A stretch of 64,000 nt of DNA from Franconibacter pulveris DSM 19144 (GCA_000621185.1 KK211223.1:517077-581076), one strand, 5' to 3'; counted from the stretch's first letter, positions 36,518 through 48,323 are shown. The notes: generated by a model from the letters alone, not told the origin. Translations and numbers: made by a program.

Positions 36518-38032
36518 ATGGCTGAGATCGATTTTCGCAACAAAATAAACTGGCGTCGCCGGTATCGCTCGCCGCAGGGAGCGAAAAGTGAACATGAGAT
36601 CCTGCGCATTTTTGAAAGCGACCGGGGGCGCGTAATCAATTCGCCAGCCATTCGCCGCCTGCAGCAAAAAACGCAGGTCTTTCCGCTGGAGCGCAACGCC
36701 GCAGTACGTACGCGACTAACCCATTCGCTGGAAGTGCAACAGGTCGGGCGTTATATCGCCAAAGAGGTATTAAGCCGACTGAAAGAGCAGGGCAAGCTTG
36801 AACAATACGGGCTGGCGGAGCTAACCGGGCCGTTTGAAAGCATTGTCGAGATGGCCTGCCTGATGCATGACATCGGCAACCCGCCGTTCGGCCATTTTGG
36901 CGAAGCGGCGATCAACGACTGGTTCAGCCAGCGTCTTTTTCCTGTCGACGCCGCCAGCCAGCCGCTGAGCCATGACCGTTGCGCTGTCGCCGTGCTAAAG
37001 CTGCAGGAAGGCGAAGAAGAACTCAACGCGCTGCGTCGCAAAATACGTCAGGATTTGTGCCATTTCGAAGGAAACGCGCAGGGCATTCGCCTTGTCCATA
37101 CTTTGCTGCGCATGAACCTGACCTGGGCGCAGGTGGGCTGCATTTTAAAATATACGCGCCCGGCGTGGCATGCCGGCCCGGTGCCGAAAAGCCACAGCTA
37201 TTTGATGAAAAAGCCCGGTTTTTACCTGGCGGAAGAAGGCTATATTTCCCGCCTACGTAAAGAGCTTTCGCTTGGCGAATATAGCCGTTTCCCGCTGACC
37301 TGGATTATGGAAGCGGCGGATGACATCTCTTATTGCGTGGCCGATCTTGAAGATGCGGTAGAGAAACGCATATTTACCGTCGAGCAGCTTTATCAGCATC
37401 TTTATGAATCCTGGGGCGAGCATGAGCCTGAAGACCTTTTCGCGCAGGTAGTGGAAAACGCTTATGAAAAAGCGAAGACCAATCCGCTTCGGCGCATTGC
37501 CGAAGACCAGTTCTTTATGTATTTGCGCGTCAATACGCTAAATAAGCTGGTGCCCTATGCCGCACAGCGGTTTATTGAAAACCTGCCCGCTGTTTTTGAC
37601 GGCTCGTTTAACCAGGCGCTGCTTGAGGACGAGAGCCCGTCGAGCCGCCTGCTTGAGCTCTATAAGCGCGTGGCGGTACGTCGCGTATTTAATCACCCCG
37701 ACGTTGAACAGCTAGAATTACAAGGTTATCGGGTGATAAGCGGCCTGCTGGATATTTACCAGCCGCTGTTAAAACTGCCGTTGACGGATTTCCGCGAGCT
37801 GGTGGAAACCGAAGGCGTGCGGCGTTTACCGATTGAGACGCGCTTATTTCACAAGCTTTCTGGCCGTCACCGGCTGGCTTATATTGAAGCGGTGAATAAT
37901 CTGCATCCCGAGGCGGCGGATTATCCCTTATGGGAATATTATTATCGCTGCCGCTTGATTCAGGATTATATCAGCGGCATGACCGATTTATATGCATGGG
38001 ATGAATATCGGCGCCTGATGGCGGTGGAATAA
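36518..38032 (+). CDS. dgt: Deoxyguanosine triphosphate triphosphohydrolase
   Basis: Dgt (504 aa) hydrolyses dGTP to deoxyguanosine and triphosphate, lowering the dGTP pool. It is an HD-superfamily enzyme with the metal ligands His69 ([10 protein letters not shown]), His117-Asp118 ([13 protein letters not shown]) and a later aspartate in [16 protein letters not shown]. It is one residue shorter than E. coli Dgt and similar throughout. It diverges from mtnN and is followed by the separately promoted degP. Confidence 0.95.
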   Translation: MAEIDFRNKINWRRRYRSPQGAKSEHEILRIFESDRGRVINSPAIRRLQQKTQVFPLERNAAVRTRLTHSLEVQQVGRYIAKEVLSRLKEQGKLEQYGLAELTGPFESIVEMACLMHDIGNPPFGHFGEAAINDWFSQRLFPVDAASQPLSHDRCAVAVLKLQEGEEELNALRRKIRQDLCHFEGNAQGIRLVHTLLRMNLTWAQVGCILKYTRPAWHAGPVPKSHSYLMKKPGFYLAEEGYISRLRKELSLGEYSRFPLTWIMEAADDISYCVADLEDAVEKRIFTVEQLYQHLYESWGEHEPEDLFAQVVENAYEKAKTNPLRRIAEDQFFMYLRVNTLNKLVPYAAQRFIENLPAVFDGSFNQALLEDESPSSRLLELYKRVAVRRVFNHPDVEQLELQGYRVISGLLDIYQPLLKLPLTDFRELVETEGVRRLPIETRLFHKLSGRHRLAYIEAVNNLHPEAADYPLWEYYYRCRLIQDYISGMTDLYAWDEYRRLMAVE

Positions 38033-38091
38033 ATAGTGCGAGTTTTGTAAAGACGCTCAATAAATTTTTACTTATTCAGAAACTTAACGCT

Positions 38092-38119
38092 GGAACTTCG
38101 CGCTATAAAGTCACTCTTA
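38092..38119 (+). promoter_or_regulatory. Sigma-E promoter of degP
   Basis: GGAACTT (38092-38098), a perfect sigma-E -35 core, is followed after 16 bp by TCTTA (38115-38119), close to the sigma-E -10. The position and context (GGAACTTCGCGCTATAAAG) closely resemble the known E. coli degP promoter. Confidence 0.85.
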
Positions 38120-38171
38120 CTGTCACGTACACAGCAGGTAATTGACGTAACTTTTAGCTGAGATTGAAAAG

Positions 38172-39602
38172 ATGAAAAAAACCACGTTAGCAATGAGTGC
38201 GCTGGCTCTGAGTCTGGGTTTGGCGCTGGGGCCGGTGTCCGCTTTCGCCGCTGAGACTGCATCTTCTTCCGCCACCTCGCAACAGATGCCGAGCCTGGCG
38301 CCGATGCTGGAGAAAGTGATGCCATCAGTGGTGAGCATTAACGTTGAAGGGAGCACGACGGTGAACACGCCGCGTCTGCCGCGTAATTTCCAGCAATTCT
38401 TTGGCGATAACTCGCCGTTCTGCCAGGAAGGTTCGCCTTTCCAGAGTTCGCCTTTCTGTCAGGGCGGCGGTGAAGGCGGCGACGGCGGCCAGCAACAGAA
38501 ATTTATGGCGCTGGGTTCCGGGGTCATTATTGATGCCGCGAAAGGCTATGTGGTAACTAACAACCACGTGGTGGATAACGCAACCTCAATTAAAGTGCAG
38601 CTGAGCGACGGGCGTAAGCTCGACGCCAAAATGGTAGGTAAAGATCCGCGATCGGATATCGCGCTGATCCAGATTCAGGATCCGAAAAACCTGACGGCGA
38701 TTCAAATCGCCGACTCCGATCAGCTGCGCGTGGGCGATTACACCGTCGCTATCGGCAACCCGTTTGGTCTTGGCGAAACCGTGACTTCCGGTATCGTTTC
38801 GGCGCTGGGCCGCAGCGGCCTGAATGCGGAAAACTACGAAAACTTTATCCAGACCGACGCCGCCATTAACCGCGGCAACTCCGGCGGCGCGTTGGTGAAC
38901 CTGAACGGCGAGCTTATCGGCATCAACACCGCTATTCTGGCGCCGGACGGCGGCAACATCGGCATCGGCTTCGCCATTCCGAGCAACATGGTGAAAAACC
39001 TGACTGCGCAGATGGTGCAGTATGGCCAGGTGCGCCGTGGCGAGCTGGGCATCCTTGGCACCGAGCTGAACTCTGAGCTGGCGAAAGCGATGAAAGTTGA
39101 CGCTCAGCGCGGCGCGTTTGTAAGTCAGGTGATGCCGAACTCCTCCGCCGCGAAAGCGGGTGTGAAGGCGGGCGATGTGATTACCTCCCTGAACGGCAAG
39201 CCTATCAACAGCTTTGCGGCGCTGCGCGCCCAGGTGGGTTCTATGCCTGTCGGCAGCAAGCTGACGCTTGGCCTGCTGCGCGAAGGCAAGGAAGTTAACG
39301 TTAATCTGGAGCTGCAGCAGAGCAGCCAGACTCAGGTTGAGTCTTCCACCGTCTTCAACGGCATTGAAGGCGCGGAGATGAGCAACCGTACGGGCAAAGA
39401 CCAGGGCGTTATCGTCAACAACGTGAAGGCGAACTCCCAGGCGGCGCGCATCGGGCTTAAGAAAGGCGACATCATCGTCGGGGCGAACCAGCAGCCAGTG
39501 AATAACATTGCCGAGCTGCGTAAAATTCTCGAGAGCAAGCCGTCAGTGCTGGCGCTGAATATTCAGCGCGGCGACAGCTCTATCTATCTGTTGATGCAGT
39601 AA
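38172..39602 (+). CDS. degP: Periplasmic serine endoprotease/chaperone DegP
   Basis: DegP (476 aa, HtrA) degrades misfolded envelope proteins and escorts outer-membrane proteins in the periplasm. A Sec signal peptide (cleavage after ...PVSAFA, residue 26) is followed by the trypsin-like domain with His132, Asp162 and Ser237 (GNSGGAL) in precursor numbering. The LA loop holds two cysteines (FCQEGSPFQSSPFCQGG). Two PDZ domains follow, with carboxylate-binding and substrate grooves. A sigma-E promoter precedes the gene. In E. coli the next gene is cdaR; here a terminator and then the convergent yaeH follow. Confidence 0.97.
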   Translation: MKKTTLAMSALALSLGLALGPVSAFAAETASSSATSQQMPSLAPMLEKVMPSVVSINVEGSTTVNTPRLPRNFQQFFGDNSPFCQEGSPFQSSPFCQGGGEGGDGGQQQKFMALGSGVIIDAAKGYVVTNNHVVDNATSIKVQLSDGRKLDAKMVGKDPRSDIALIQIQDPKNLTAIQIADSDQLRVGDYTVAIGNPFGLGETVTSGIVSALGRSGLNAENYENFIQTDAAINRGNSGGALVNLNGELIGINTAILAPDGGNIGIGFAIPSNMVKNLTAQMVQYGQVRRGELGILGTELNSELAKAMKVDAQRGAFVSQVMPNSSAAKAGVKAGDVITSLNGKPINSFAALRAQVGSMPVGSKLTLGLLREGKEVNVNLELQQSSQTQVESSTVFNGIEGAEMSNRTGKDQGVIVNNVKANSQAARIGLKKGDIIVGANQQPVNNIAELRKILESKPSVLALNIQRGDSSIYLLMQ

Positions 39603-39616
39603 AAGGCATTGCGCTA

Positions 39617-39646
39617 AAAAAGGCCGCCCCGTGCGGCCTTTTTTAT
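39617..39646. terminator. Terminator of degP
   Basis: Stem GGCCGC-CCCGT-GCGGCC (39623-39639) is followed by seven Ts and preceded by AAAAAA, giving bidirectional potential. Confidence 0.9.
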
Positions 39647-39710
39647 TACGCCGCTTTTATCGTAGGGGTGATAGCAAGAGTAGGCACACGTTGGGATAAC
39701 AGGGACGCGG

Positions 39711-39739
39711 TAAAACAAAAGGGGCTGGCAAGCCAGCCC
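39711..39739 (-). terminator. Terminator of yaeH
   Basis: An 18-bp palindrome (GGGCTGGCAAGCCAGCCC, 39722-39739) is followed on the minus strand by CTTTTGTTTT, ending yaeH transcripts. Confidence 0.88.
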
Positions 39740-39747
39740 TGAAGGCG

Positions 39748-40137
39748 TTATTTGTTGCGGGTAAGCTTTTCGAGATCGGATTCGATTTCGCTGATCTTGT
39801 TGGCGACCACGCTTTCCAGATGGCGCAGGTCATCCAGAATTTTACGCTTAAGATCCACTTCGCTGCGATCGCGCTGGCAGATCTGATCGAGTTCATCAAT
39901 CACGTAGCGCAGGTTCGGGCTTATCTCCTGCACTTCTTTGAACCCTTGTCCAACGCCGTCGGCGACAACCGTTTTGCGCTGGCGAGGATATTTAAACTTC
40001 ACGCTCTTGGCGAAAAACTCGCCTTTATCCTTCTGAAAGTAGATTTTCAGAATATCGTTGTTCGCTTCCTGGCGAAGACTGTAACGGTCGATTTCATCAG
40101 GATTGGTTATGCCAAGACTCTTCAGATTATCGTACAT
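39748..40137 (-). CDS. yaeH: YaeH, UPF0325 family protein
   Basis: A 129-residue cytosolic protein of the UPF0325 family with no known function. It is nearly identical to E. coli YaeH ([20 protein letters not shown] at the start). It is highly charged, and the second half (residues about 85-125) has heptad-like spacing that suggests a coiled coil. It stands alone between degP and dapD with its own terminator. The strong conservation argues for a real though unknown role. Confidence 0.92.
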   Translation of the reverse strand: MYDNLKSLGITNPDEIDRYSLRQEANNDILKIYFQKDKGEFFAKSVKFKYPRQRKTVVADGVGQGFKEVQEISPNLRYVIDELDQICQRDRSEVDLKRKILDDLRHLESVVANKISEIESDLEKLTRNK

Positions 40138-40211
40138 AAGCGGGCCCCCTGGGGAATCATTAACCTATAGATAATTCACGAAAATATCCTTTTACGCCAC
40201 CATCAGAGAGC

Positions 40212-40237
40212 AAAAAGGCGGGCCAGGCCCGCCTTTT
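40212..40237 (-). terminator. Terminator of dapD
   Basis: Stem GGCGGGC-CAG-GCCCGCC (40217-40233) is followed on the minus strand by TTTTTG and has a T-run on the other side too. Confidence 0.9.
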
Positions 40238-40246
40238 TTACTGCTG

Positions 40247-41071
40247 TTAGTCGATAGTGCGCAGCAATTCGTTGATGCCAACCTTACTGCGGGTTTTCGC
40301 ATCCACTTTTTTCACGATAACGGCGCAGTAGAGGCTGTAAGAACCATCTTTCGACGGCAGGTTGCCGGACACGACAACAGAGCCTGCCGGCACGCGGCCG
40401 TAGTGGACTTCGCCCGTTTCACGGTCATAGATTTTGGTACTCTGGCCGATGTACACGCCCATTGAAATAACCGCGCCTTCTTCGACGATAACGCCTTCCA
40501 CAATTTCAGAACGCGCGCCGATGAAGCAGTTATCTTCGATAATGGTCGGGTTCGCCTGCAGCGGCTCCAGCACGCCGCCGATGCCCACGCCGCCGGAGAG
40601 ATGCACGTTTTTACCAATCTGCGCACAGGAGCCTACGGTCGCCCAGGTATCTACCATGGTGCCTTCATCAACGAACGCGCCAATGTTCACATAAGAAGGC
40701 ATCAGCACGGTGTTGCGGGCGATAAACGCGCCCTGGCGAACGGCGGCCGGCGGAACTACGCGAAAACCTTCTTTCTGGAAACGCGCTTCGTCGTAATTGG
40801 CGAACTTCATCGGCACTTTATCGAAGTAACGGCTTTCCGCGCCTTCGATAACCTGGTTGTCGTTAATGCGGAAGGAGAGCAGAACCGCTTTCTTCAACCA
40901 CTGGTGGGTGACCCACTGGCCGTCGATTTTCTCTGCCACGCGCAGTTCGCCGCTGTCCAGCAGGGCGATAACCTGGTTCACCGCTTCGCGGGTAACGGTA
41001 TCCACGTTAGCCGGGGTGATCTCTGCGCGACGTTCAAAGGCGGTTTCAATAACATTTTGTAGCTGATGCAT
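40247..41071 (-). CDS. dapD: Tetrahydrodipicolinate N-succinyltransferase
   Basis: DapD (274 aa) succinylates tetrahydrodipicolinate in the succinylase branch of lysine and diaminopimelate synthesis. The middle of the protein is a left-handed beta-helix made of hexapeptide repeats (for example [20 protein letters not shown] and [15 protein letters not shown]), and the enzyme is a trimer in the family. The C-terminus [13 protein letters not shown] is typical. Length equals E. coli. It follows glnD on the same strand after a 45-bp gap with a small terminator. Confidence 0.97.
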   Translation of the reverse strand: MHQLQNVIETAFERRAEITPANVDTVTREAVNQVIALLDSGELRVAEKIDGQWVTHQWLKKAVLLSFRINDNQVIEGAESRYFDKVPMKFANYDEARFQKEGFRVVPPAAVRQGAFIARNTVLMPSYVNIGAFVDEGTMVDTWATVGSCAQIGKNVHLSGGVGIGGVLEPLQANPTIIEDNCFIGARSEIVEGVIVEEGAVISMGVYIGQSTKIYDRETGEVHYGRVPAGSVVVSGNLPSKDGSYSLYCAVIVKKVDAKTRSKVGINELLRTID

Positions 41072-41104
41072 TATTTGCTCTTTCCTGATGGTTCACTTAA
41101 CGAT

Positions 41105-41124
41105 GTAAAAAAGGGTTTACCCTT
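41105..41124 (-). terminator. Small terminator overlapping the glnD stop
   Basis: On the minus strand AAGGG-TAAA-CCCTT runs into TTTTTT, with the glnD stop codon inside the loop. The stem is only 5 bp, so read-through to dapD is likely. Confidence 0.6.
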
Positions 41125-43795
41125 TATCGTTTGGATTGAGGGCTGCTGTCAACCGTTGTTGCACCTCTTGTTGCAGCACATTATTAAGGGCGCGCCGGTC
41201 GGCTGTCGCGATTATAAATAAATCTTCTACTCGCTCCCCAATGGTGGTGATTCTTGCGCCATGCAGCGAAATGCCGAGGTCGGCGAACACCTGGCCGACA
41301 CGCGCCAGAAGCCCTGGCTGGTCGAGCGCGATAAGCTCAAGGAATGAGCGTCGCTCTGTGTGCGTCGGCAGGAAATTCACTTCGGTTTCCACCGTAAAGT
41401 GGCGCAATTTGGCTGGCTGACGACGCGGCTGCGGCGGCTGCCAGGTTCGCTGGGTAATGGCCTGCTCAAGCCCATGACGGATAGCTTCATGGCGGTCGGC
41501 GGAAAGTGGGCTGCCGTCCGGCTCCAGCACGATAAAGGTGTCCATCGCCATGCCGTCGCGGGTAGTGAAGATTTGCGCGTCATGAACGCTTAAGTTGCGG
41601 CGATCCAGTTCGGCGCACACGGCGGCGAAAAGATAAGGACGGTCCGGGCTCCAGATAAAAATCTCCGTGCCGCCGCGCGTCGCCTGCGGGCTTAATAAAA
41701 TCAGCGGCTGGCTGAGGTCGTGCTTCAGCAAATGGCGTGCGTGCCAGGCGAGCTGGTTTGGGCTGTGGCGTACAAAATAGTTCGCCCGGCAGCGCGCCCA
41801 GATATGGTGCAGCGCCTCTTCGTTGATATTTTCCATACGCAGCAGCGCCAGCGCCTGCACTTGATGGTGGCGCACCCGCTCACGCATATCCGGCGTATTC
41901 TGCATACCCCGGCGCAGCTGTTTCTCGGTGGCGAAGTAAAGCTCGCGCAACAGGCTCTGTTTCCAGCTGTTCCACAGCGTTTCGTTGGTGGCGCAGATAT
42001 CAGCGACCGTCAGGCACACCAGGAAACGCAGGCGATTTTCCGTCTGCACCTCTTCGGCGAACTGCTTGATCACTTCCGGGTCCTGAATATCGCGCCGCTG
42101 GGCGGTAACTGACATTAATAGATGCTGGCGCACCAGCCAGGCCACTAGTTGCGTTTCACGGGAGTTGAGGCCATGCAGTTCGGCGAATTTCAATACATCC
42201 TGCGCGCCGAGAACGGAGTGGTCGCCGCCGCGCCCTTTGGCGATATCGTGGAACAGCGCGGCGATCAGAATGAGTTCCGGATGCGACAGGCGCGGCCATA
42301 AATCAACGCACAGCGGATGCTTCGACCGCGTCTCTTCAAGAGAAAAACTCTCAAGCTTTTGCAGCACCCGGATAGTGTGCTCATCGACGGTGTAAGCGTG
42401 AAAGAGGTCGAACTGCATCTGGCCGACAATGTGCGACCACTGCGGCATATAGGCCCACAGCACGCTGTGGCGGTGCATAGGCACCAGTCCGCGGCTGACC
42501 GCGCCCGGATGGCGCAGCATGGTCAAGAACAGCGAACGCGCTTCGGGGATATAGCACAGCGGCTGTTTAAGATGGCGACGAGCGTGGCGCAGATGACGCA
42601 ACGTGGTGGAGTAAATGCCGGTAATGTCCCGGTTGCGCACCATGGCGTAAAACATCCGCAGTATCGCCTGCGGCTCGCGGATAAAAAGCGTTTCATCGCG
42701 CAGATCGATAAGCGTGCCGCGAAGCTGGAAATCATCATCCAGCGGGCGGGGTTTTTCATCGGTGGAGAGCGCAAGTATCGCTTCATCGAAGAGCTGCAAC
42801 AGCATTTGATTAAGTTCGCCCACCCGGCGAGTGACACGATAGAAATCTTTCATCATCTGCTCGACCGGCTCGTTGCCTTCGCCCTGGTAGTTCAGGCGCT
42901 GGGCGACGCTCAGCTGGCGATCGAACAGCAGACGGTTGTCGTAGCGGTTCAGCTCCAGGTGCAGGGCGAAGCGGATGCGCCAGAGCAGATGCTGACATTC
43001 GTCGAGCTCATTGCGCTCCGCTTCCGTCAGAAAACCGAACCCTACCATTTCACGCAATGACGTGGCGCCGAAGTGGCGACGCGCGACCCACTGGAGAGTA
43101 TGAATATCGCGAAGGCCGCCGGGGCTGCTTTTGATATCGGGCTCAAGGTTATAGCTGGTGCCGTGATAGCGCTGGTGGCGTTCATTTTGCTCTTCCACTT
43201 TCGCCGGGAAAAACTTTTCAGAAGGCCAGAAGCCGTCGCTAAAAATGTGTTTTTGCAGTTCAAGAAACAGCGCGACGTCGCCAATCAGCAGGCGGGACTC
43301 AATCAGGTTGGTGGCGACGGTTAAATCGGACAGCCCCTCAAGCAGGCACTCTTCAAGCGTGCGCACGCTATGGCCCACTTCAAGCTTTACGTCCCAGAGC
43401 AGGGTTAACAGCTCGCCGACTTTTTGCGCCTGCGCATCGGGCAGGCGTTTACGGCTTAAGATCAGCAGGTCGATGTCTGAAAGCGGGTGCAGTTCGCCGC
43501 GCCCATAACCGCCGACCGCCACCAGCGCCGTTTCCTCTGTATCGCCAAAACCGTAGTGCAGCCAGAGGCGTTGCAGAAGCTGGTCGATAAATTCCGTACG
43601 CGCTTCGACAAGATCTTCGGCGCTGATGCCGCTGTCGAAGGCGACGCCAAGCCAGCGTTGAAAATCATCCAGATGCTGTTTTATCGCCGCGCAGTGTAGC
43701 GCGTCTTGCGGCCAGGTGGCGGGTTGGGCTGGCAGGCCCGGTAAAGAAGCGAGAGCCGTGTTCGCATACTGCTCAGGTAAACTATTACTCATCAT
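41117..43795 (-). CDS. glnD: Bifunctional uridylyltransferase/uridylyl-removing enzyme GlnD
   Basis: GlnD (892 aa) is the sensor of nitrogen status. It uridylylates PII proteins (GlnB, GlnK) when glutamine is low and removes the groups when it is high. Domains in order: a nucleotidyltransferase with [19 protein letters not shown] near residue 100, a linker, the HD domain ([16 protein letters not shown], near 510) that performs removal, and two ACT domains at the C-terminus that sense glutamine. The start is ATGATG; the second ATG is equally possible. It lies 39 bp from map on the same strand, with the map terminator between. Confidence 0.95.
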   Translation of the reverse strand: MMSNSLPEQYANTALASLPGLPAQPATWPQDALHCAAIKQHLDDFQRWLGVAFDSGISAEDLVEARTEFIDQLLQRLWLHYGFGDTEETALVAVGGYGRGELHPLSDIDLLILSRKRLPDAQAQKVGELLTLLWDVKLEVGHSVRTLEECLLEGLSDLTVATNLIESRLLIGDVALFLELQKHIFSDGFWPSEKFFPAKVEEQNERHQRYHGTSYNLEPDIKSSPGGLRDIHTLQWVARRHFGATSLREMVGFGFLTEAERNELDECQHLLWRIRFALHLELNRYDNRLLFDRQLSVAQRLNYQGEGNEPVEQMMKDFYRVTRRVGELNQMLLQLFDEAILALSTDEKPRPLDDDFQLRGTLIDLRDETLFIREPQAILRMFYAMVRNRDITGIYSTTLRHLRHARRHLKQPLCYIPEARSLFLTMLRHPGAVSRGLVPMHRHSVLWAYMPQWSHIVGQMQFDLFHAYTVDEHTIRVLQKLESFSLEETRSKHPLCVDLWPRLSHPELILIAALFHDIAKGRGGDHSVLGAQDVLKFAELHGLNSRETQLVAWLVRQHLLMSVTAQRRDIQDPEVIKQFAEEVQTENRLRFLVCLTVADICATNETLWNSWKQSLLRELYFATEKQLRRGMQNTPDMRERVRHHQVQALALLRMENINEEALHHIWARCRANYFVRHSPNQLAWHARHLLKHDLSQPLILLSPQATRGGTEIFIWSPDRPYLFAAVCAELDRRNLSVHDAQIFTTRDGMAMDTFIVLEPDGSPLSADRHEAIRHGLEQAITQRTWQPPQPRRQPAKLRHFTVETEVNFLPTHTERRSFLELIALDQPGLLARVGQVFADLGISLHGARITTIGERVEDLFIIATADRRALNNVLQQEVQQRLTAALNPNDKG

Positions 43796-43803
43796 GCGCC
43801 GCC

Positions 43804-43830
43804 CATAAAAAAGCCGGCTTAAGCCGGCTT
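43804..43830 (-). terminator. Terminator of map
   Basis: The 20-bp palindrome AAGCCGGCTTAAGCCGGCTT (43811-43830) is followed on the minus strand by TTTTTTATGG, separating map from glnD. Confidence 0.9.
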
Positions 43831-43834
43831 CTTA

Positions 43835-44629
43835 TTAATCGTTATGCGAAATGATGTTGGGGATCGTGTCGTCCTTACGCAACGTCAGAATTTCGCAGCC
43901 GTTTTCCGTCACCACAATAGTATGCTCGTACTGAGCAGACAAGCTGCGGTCTTTAGTTTTAACCGTCCAGCCGTCTTTCATCGTGCGGATGCGGTAGTCG
44001 CCCGCGTTCACCATCGGTTCTACGGTGAAGGTCATGCCCGGCTGCAGGATAACGCCGCCGTCATCCGCGTCATAGTGCAGCACCTGCGGCTCTTCATGGA
44101 AGCCGCGGCCAATGCCGTGACCGCAATATTCACGCACGACCGAGAACCCTTCCGCTTCGACAAACTTCTGAATAGCGGCGCCGAGGCTGCGCAGGCGAAT
44201 GCCTGGTTTTACCATGCGCAGCGCCACGTAGAGACTTTCCTGCGTGATGCGGCACAGGCGCTCGCCAAGAATAGTCGGTTTGCCGACGATAAACATTTTT
44301 GAGGTGTCGCCATGATATTCATCTTTAATCACGGTCACGTCGATGTTTACGATGTCGCCATCTTTTAAAAGCTTCTCGTCATCCGGAATGCCGTGGCAAA
44401 CCACTTCGTTGACAGAAATACAAACCGATTTCGGAAAACCGTGGTAGTTCAGGCTTGCGGAGATCGCGTGCTGATGATTTGTGATGTAGTCGTGGCAGAT
44501 GCGATCCAGCTCGCCGGTGCTGACGCCGGGTTTGACGTGCGCTTCGATCATCTCCAGCACCTCGGCGGCAAGCCTGCCGGCGACGCGCATTTTTTCGATT
44601 TCTTCTGGGGTCTTAATTGAGATAGCCAT
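43835..44629 (-). CDS. map: Methionine aminopeptidase, type I
   Basis: Map (264 aa) removes the initiator methionine from nascent proteins with small second residues. It is a type I pita-bread enzyme with a dinuclear metal site. Ligands and catalytic residues sit in NEVVCHGIPDD, DIVNIDVTVIKDEYHGDTS, GHGIGRGFHEEP, TFTVEPMVNAG and QYEHTIVV. The frame is open to 44701, but the ATG at 44629 gives the standard MAISIKTPEEIEKMR start. It is divergent from rpsB. Confidence 0.97.
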   Translation of the reverse strand: MAISIKTPEEIEKMRVAGRLAAEVLEMIEAHVKPGVSTGELDRICHDYITNHQHAISASLNYHGFPKSVCISVNEVVCHGIPDDEKLLKDGDIVNIDVTVIKDEYHGDTSKMFIVGKPTILGERLCRITQESLYVALRMVKPGIRLRSLGAAIQKFVEAEGFSVVREYCGHGIGRGFHEEPQVLHYDADDGGVILQPGMTFTVEPMVNAGDYRIRTMKDGWTVKTKDRSLSAQYEHTIVVTENGCEILTLRKDDTIPNIISHND

Positions 44630-44716
44630 ATTCAGGTCCGCTGTTGCCGGATTCCCGACAAATAAGAGTGAAAGTGAAATCAATGTTATCAGGGCATGCA
44701 TAGGGTGCCAAATTGA

Positions 44717-45664
<948 letters not shown>

Positions 45665-45717
45665 TAAGGTTCGCTCGTATTGAGCCCTTATTAACCAGGT
45701 AGTAACAAGTTTGGTTA

Positions 45718-45745
45718 GGGGGCCTGTCTTCAGGCCCCTTTTTTG
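45718..45745 (+). terminator. Attenuating terminator between rpsB and tsf
   Basis: An 8-bp stem (GGGGCCTG-TCTT-CAGGCCCC) is followed by TTTTTTG. As in E. coli, some transcripts should read through into tsf. Confidence 0.92.
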
Positions 45746-45877
45746 TTTGAGTCTGGCTTGTCAGACACCTTTCGGGCACGCCAGGCCTATACCCACCCGC
45801 TTTTATGGTACGTCACAGACTGTAACCTGAGGCCGGTAGGGTATATCTCCCCAAATGAGATAACCGAGGAATATAGA

Positions 45878-46729
45878 ATGGCTGAAATTACCGCTTCCCT
45901 GGTAAAAGAGCTGCGCGAACGTACTGGCGCTGGCATGATGGATTGCAAAAAAGCGCTGACTGAAGCCAACGGCGACATCGAGCTGGCAATCGAGAACATG
46001 CGTAAGTCCGGTGCTATCAAAGCAGCGAAAAAAGCAGGCAACGTGGCTGCTGACGGCGTGATCAAAACCAAAATCGAAGGCGACTACGGTGTGATTCTGG
46101 AAGTTAACTGCCAGACTGACTTCGTTGCTAAAGATGGCGGCTTCCAGGCGTTTGCTGACAAAGTGCTGAATGCCGCAGTTGCTGGCAAAATCACTGACGT
46201 TGAAGTGCTGAAAGTGCAGTTTGAAGAAGAGCGCGTAGCGCTGGTAGCGAAAATTGGTGAGAACATCAACATTCGCCGCGTTGCCGCCCTCGAAGGCGCT
46301 GAGCTTGGCAGCTACCTGCACGGCGCGCGCATCGGCGTTCTGATCTCCGCTAAAGGCGCTGACGAAGAGCTTATCAAACAGCTGGCTATGCACGTTGCGG
46401 CGAGCAAGCCGGAATTCGTTAAGCCGGAAGACGTGTCTGCTGAAGTGGTTGAGAAAGAGTACCAGGTACAGCTGGACATCGCCATGCAGTCTGGCAAGCC
46501 GAAAGAAATCGCAGAGAAAATGGTTGAAGGCCGCATGAAGAAATTCACCGGCGAAGTTTCTCTGACCGGTCAGCCTTTCGTTGTTGATCCGAGCAAAACC
46601 GTTGGCCAGCTGCTGAAAGAGCACAACGCTGATGTTATCAACTTCATCCGCTTCGAAGTGGGTGAAGGCATCGAGAAAGTTGAGACTGACTTCGCAGCAG
46701 AAGTTGCTGCTATGTCCAAGCAGTCTTAA
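45878..46729 (+). CDS. tsf: Elongation factor Ts
   Basis: EF-Ts (283 aa) is the nucleotide exchange factor that regenerates EF-Tu-GTP. The N-terminal UBA-like domain ([21 protein letters not shown]) and the TDFVAKD contact motif near residue 80, which reaches into EF-Tu, are visible. Length and sequence match E. coli. The ATG at 45878 is chosen; upstream in-frame ATGs give residues not found in the family. It is co-transcribed in part with rpsB and followed by a terminator. Confidence 0.98.
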   Translation: MAEITASLVKELRERTGAGMMDCKKALTEANGDIELAIENMRKSGAIKAAKKAGNVAADGVIKTKIEGDYGVILEVNCQTDFVAKDGGFQAFADKVLNAAVAGKITDVEVLKVQFEEERVALVAKIGENINIRRVAALEGAELGSYLHGARIGVLISAKGADEELIKQLAMHVAASKPEFVKPEDVSAEVVEKEYQVQLDIAMQSGKPKEIAEKMVEGRMKKFTGEVSLTGQPFVVDPSKTVGQLLKEHNADVINFIRFEVGEGIEKVETDFAAEVAAMSKQS

Positions 46730-46739
46730 TGCTGTAAGC

Positions 46740-46765
46740 GAGCCGCCTCAGGGCGGCTCCTTTTT
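46740..46765 (+). terminator. Terminator of tsf
   Basis: Stem GAGCCGCC-TCAG-GGCGGCTC followed by CTTTTT, between tsf and pyrH. Confidence 0.93.
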
Positions 46766-46869
46766 ATCTGCCTTACAAATTCAGCCTGCTCTTATACAGC
46801 AAAGGCGCTAATGCGACGCAAGATGTCGCCAGTAATCATCCCATTCGTTGACAGTTCCAGGAAAGAAAC

Positions 46870-47595
46870 ATGGCTACCAATGCAAAACCCGTTTACAAAC
46901 GCATTCTGCTCAAGCTGAGTGGCGAAGCGCTGCAAGGTGCAGAAGGCTTCGGTATTGATGCGAGCATACTGGATCGCATGGCGCAGGAAATTAAAGAACT
47001 GGTTGAGCTGGGTATCCAGGTCGGGGTGGTCATCGGCGGCGGCAATTTGTTCCGCGGCGCAGGCCTTGCTAAAGCGGGCATGAATCGCGTTGTGGGCGAC
47101 CACATGGGCATGCTTGCCACCGTGATGAACGGCCTGGCGATGCGCGATGCGCTTCACCGCGCCTATGTGAACGCCCGACTGATGTCCGCCATTCCGCTCA
47201 ACGGCGTGTGCGACAACTACAGCTGGGCTGAGGCGATTAGCCTGCTGCGCAACAACCGCGTAGTGATCCTCTCTGCCGGTACCGGCAACCCGTTCTTCAC
47301 CACCGACTCCGCAGCCTGCCTGCGCGGCATTGAAATCGAAGCTGACGTGGTGTTGAAGGCGACCAAAGTTGACGGCGTTTATTCCGCTGACCCGATGAAA
47401 GATCCTACCGCTACGCTTTATGAGCAGCTTACTTACCAGGAAGTGCTGGAAAAAGAGTTAAAAGTGATGGATCTTGCGGCCTTTACCCTGGCGCGCGACC
47501 ACAGCCTGCCGATTCGCGTGTTCAATATGAATAAGCCAGGCGCGCTGCGCCGCGTCGTCATGGGCGAAAAAGAAGGCACTCTCATCACAGATTAA
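46870..47595 (+). CDS. pyrH: Uridylate kinase
   Basis: PyrH (241 aa) phosphorylates UMP to UDP. It belongs to the amino-acid kinase fold, unlike eukaryotic UMP kinases, and is controlled by GTP and UTP. Visible motifs are [14 protein letters not shown] at the start, [20 protein letters not shown], and the C-terminal [15 protein letters not shown] region that binds ATP. Essential in E. coli. The ATG follows CAGGAAAG. It lies alone between tsf and frr. Confidence 0.97.
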   Translation: MATNAKPVYKRILLKLSGEALQGAEGFGIDASILDRMAQEIKELVELGIQVGVVIGGGNLFRGAGLAKAGMNRVVGDHMGMLATVMNGLAMRDALHRAYVNARLMSAIPLNGVCDNYSWAEAISLLRNNRVVILSAGTGNPFFTTDSAACLRGIEIEADVVLKATKVDGVYSADPMKDPTATLYEQLTYQEVLEKELKVMDLAAFTLARDHSLPIRVFNMNKPGALRRVVMGEKEGTLITD

Positions 47596-47664
47596 TTTCC
47601 GTGAGCGCGAAATACGGGTAAGATTCCGCTTCAAAAGTCGGTTTCGATGACGGGTAACGCCAGG

Positions 47665-47691
47665 TTGCCATGAATTAAACGGGTCTATACT
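47665..47691 (+). promoter_or_regulatory. Possible promoter of frr
   Basis: TTGCCA (47665-47670) and TATACT (47686-47691) form a good pair of boxes, but with a short 15-bp spacer. The frr start is 75 bp downstream. Confidence 0.5.
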
Positions 47692-47765
47692 TATCCTCAC
47701 CGCGTATTACGCCGTGACGCGAACGTAGATGGCCTGCCTAAAACCAGTTTTCAAGGATTCGTAAC

Positions 47766-48323
47766 GTGATTAGCGATATCAGAAAAGATGCCGAAGTGCG
47801 TATGGAAAAATGCGTTGAGGCCTTCAAAAACCAAATCAGCAAAATTCGTACCGGCCGCGCTTCGCCGAGCCTGCTGGATGGCATCGTCGTAGAGTACTAT
47901 GGTACGCCGACTCCGCTGCGCCAGCTGGCTAACGTAACGGTAGAAGATACCCGTACGCTGAAAATCAACGTTTTCGATCGCTCCATGGGGCCTGCCGTTG
48001 AGAAAGCTATTATGGCTTCCGATCTGGGGCTGAACCCGAGCTCTGCGGGCAGCGATATTCGCGTTCCGCTGCCCCCGCTGACTGAAGAGCGTCGTAAAGA
48101 CCTCATCAAAGTCGTGCGTGGCGAAGCTGAGCAGGCTCGTGTCGCCGTGCGCAACGTGCGTCGCGACGCTAACGATAAAGTGAAAGCGCTGCTGAAAGAC
48201 AAAGAAATCAGTGAAGATGACGATCGTCGTTCACAGGAAGACGTTCAGAAACTGACTGACGCTGCTATCAAAAAAGTGGACGCGGCTCTGGCCGACAAAG
48301 AAACTGAACTGATGCAGTTCTGA
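47766..48323 (+). CDS. frr: Ribosome recycling factor
   Basis: Frr (185 aa) works with EF-G to split ribosomes after termination. The sequence ([19 protein letters not shown], then [15 protein letters not shown] and [13 protein letters not shown]) is close to E. coli RRF, a tRNA-shaped protein of a three-helix bundle and a small domain. The start codon is GTG (47766), preceded by CAAGGATT. A long hairpin with a T-tail follows the gene. Its length equals that of E. coli. Confidence 0.97.
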   Translation: MISDIRKDAEVRMEKCVEAFKNQISKIRTGRASPSLLDGIVVEYYGTPTPLRQLANVTVEDTRTLKINVFDRSMGPAVEKAIMASDLGLNPSSAGSDIRVPLPPLTEERRKDLIKVVRGEAEQARVAVRNVRRDANDKVKALLKDKEISEDDDRRSQEDVQKLTDAAIKKVDAALADKETELMQF

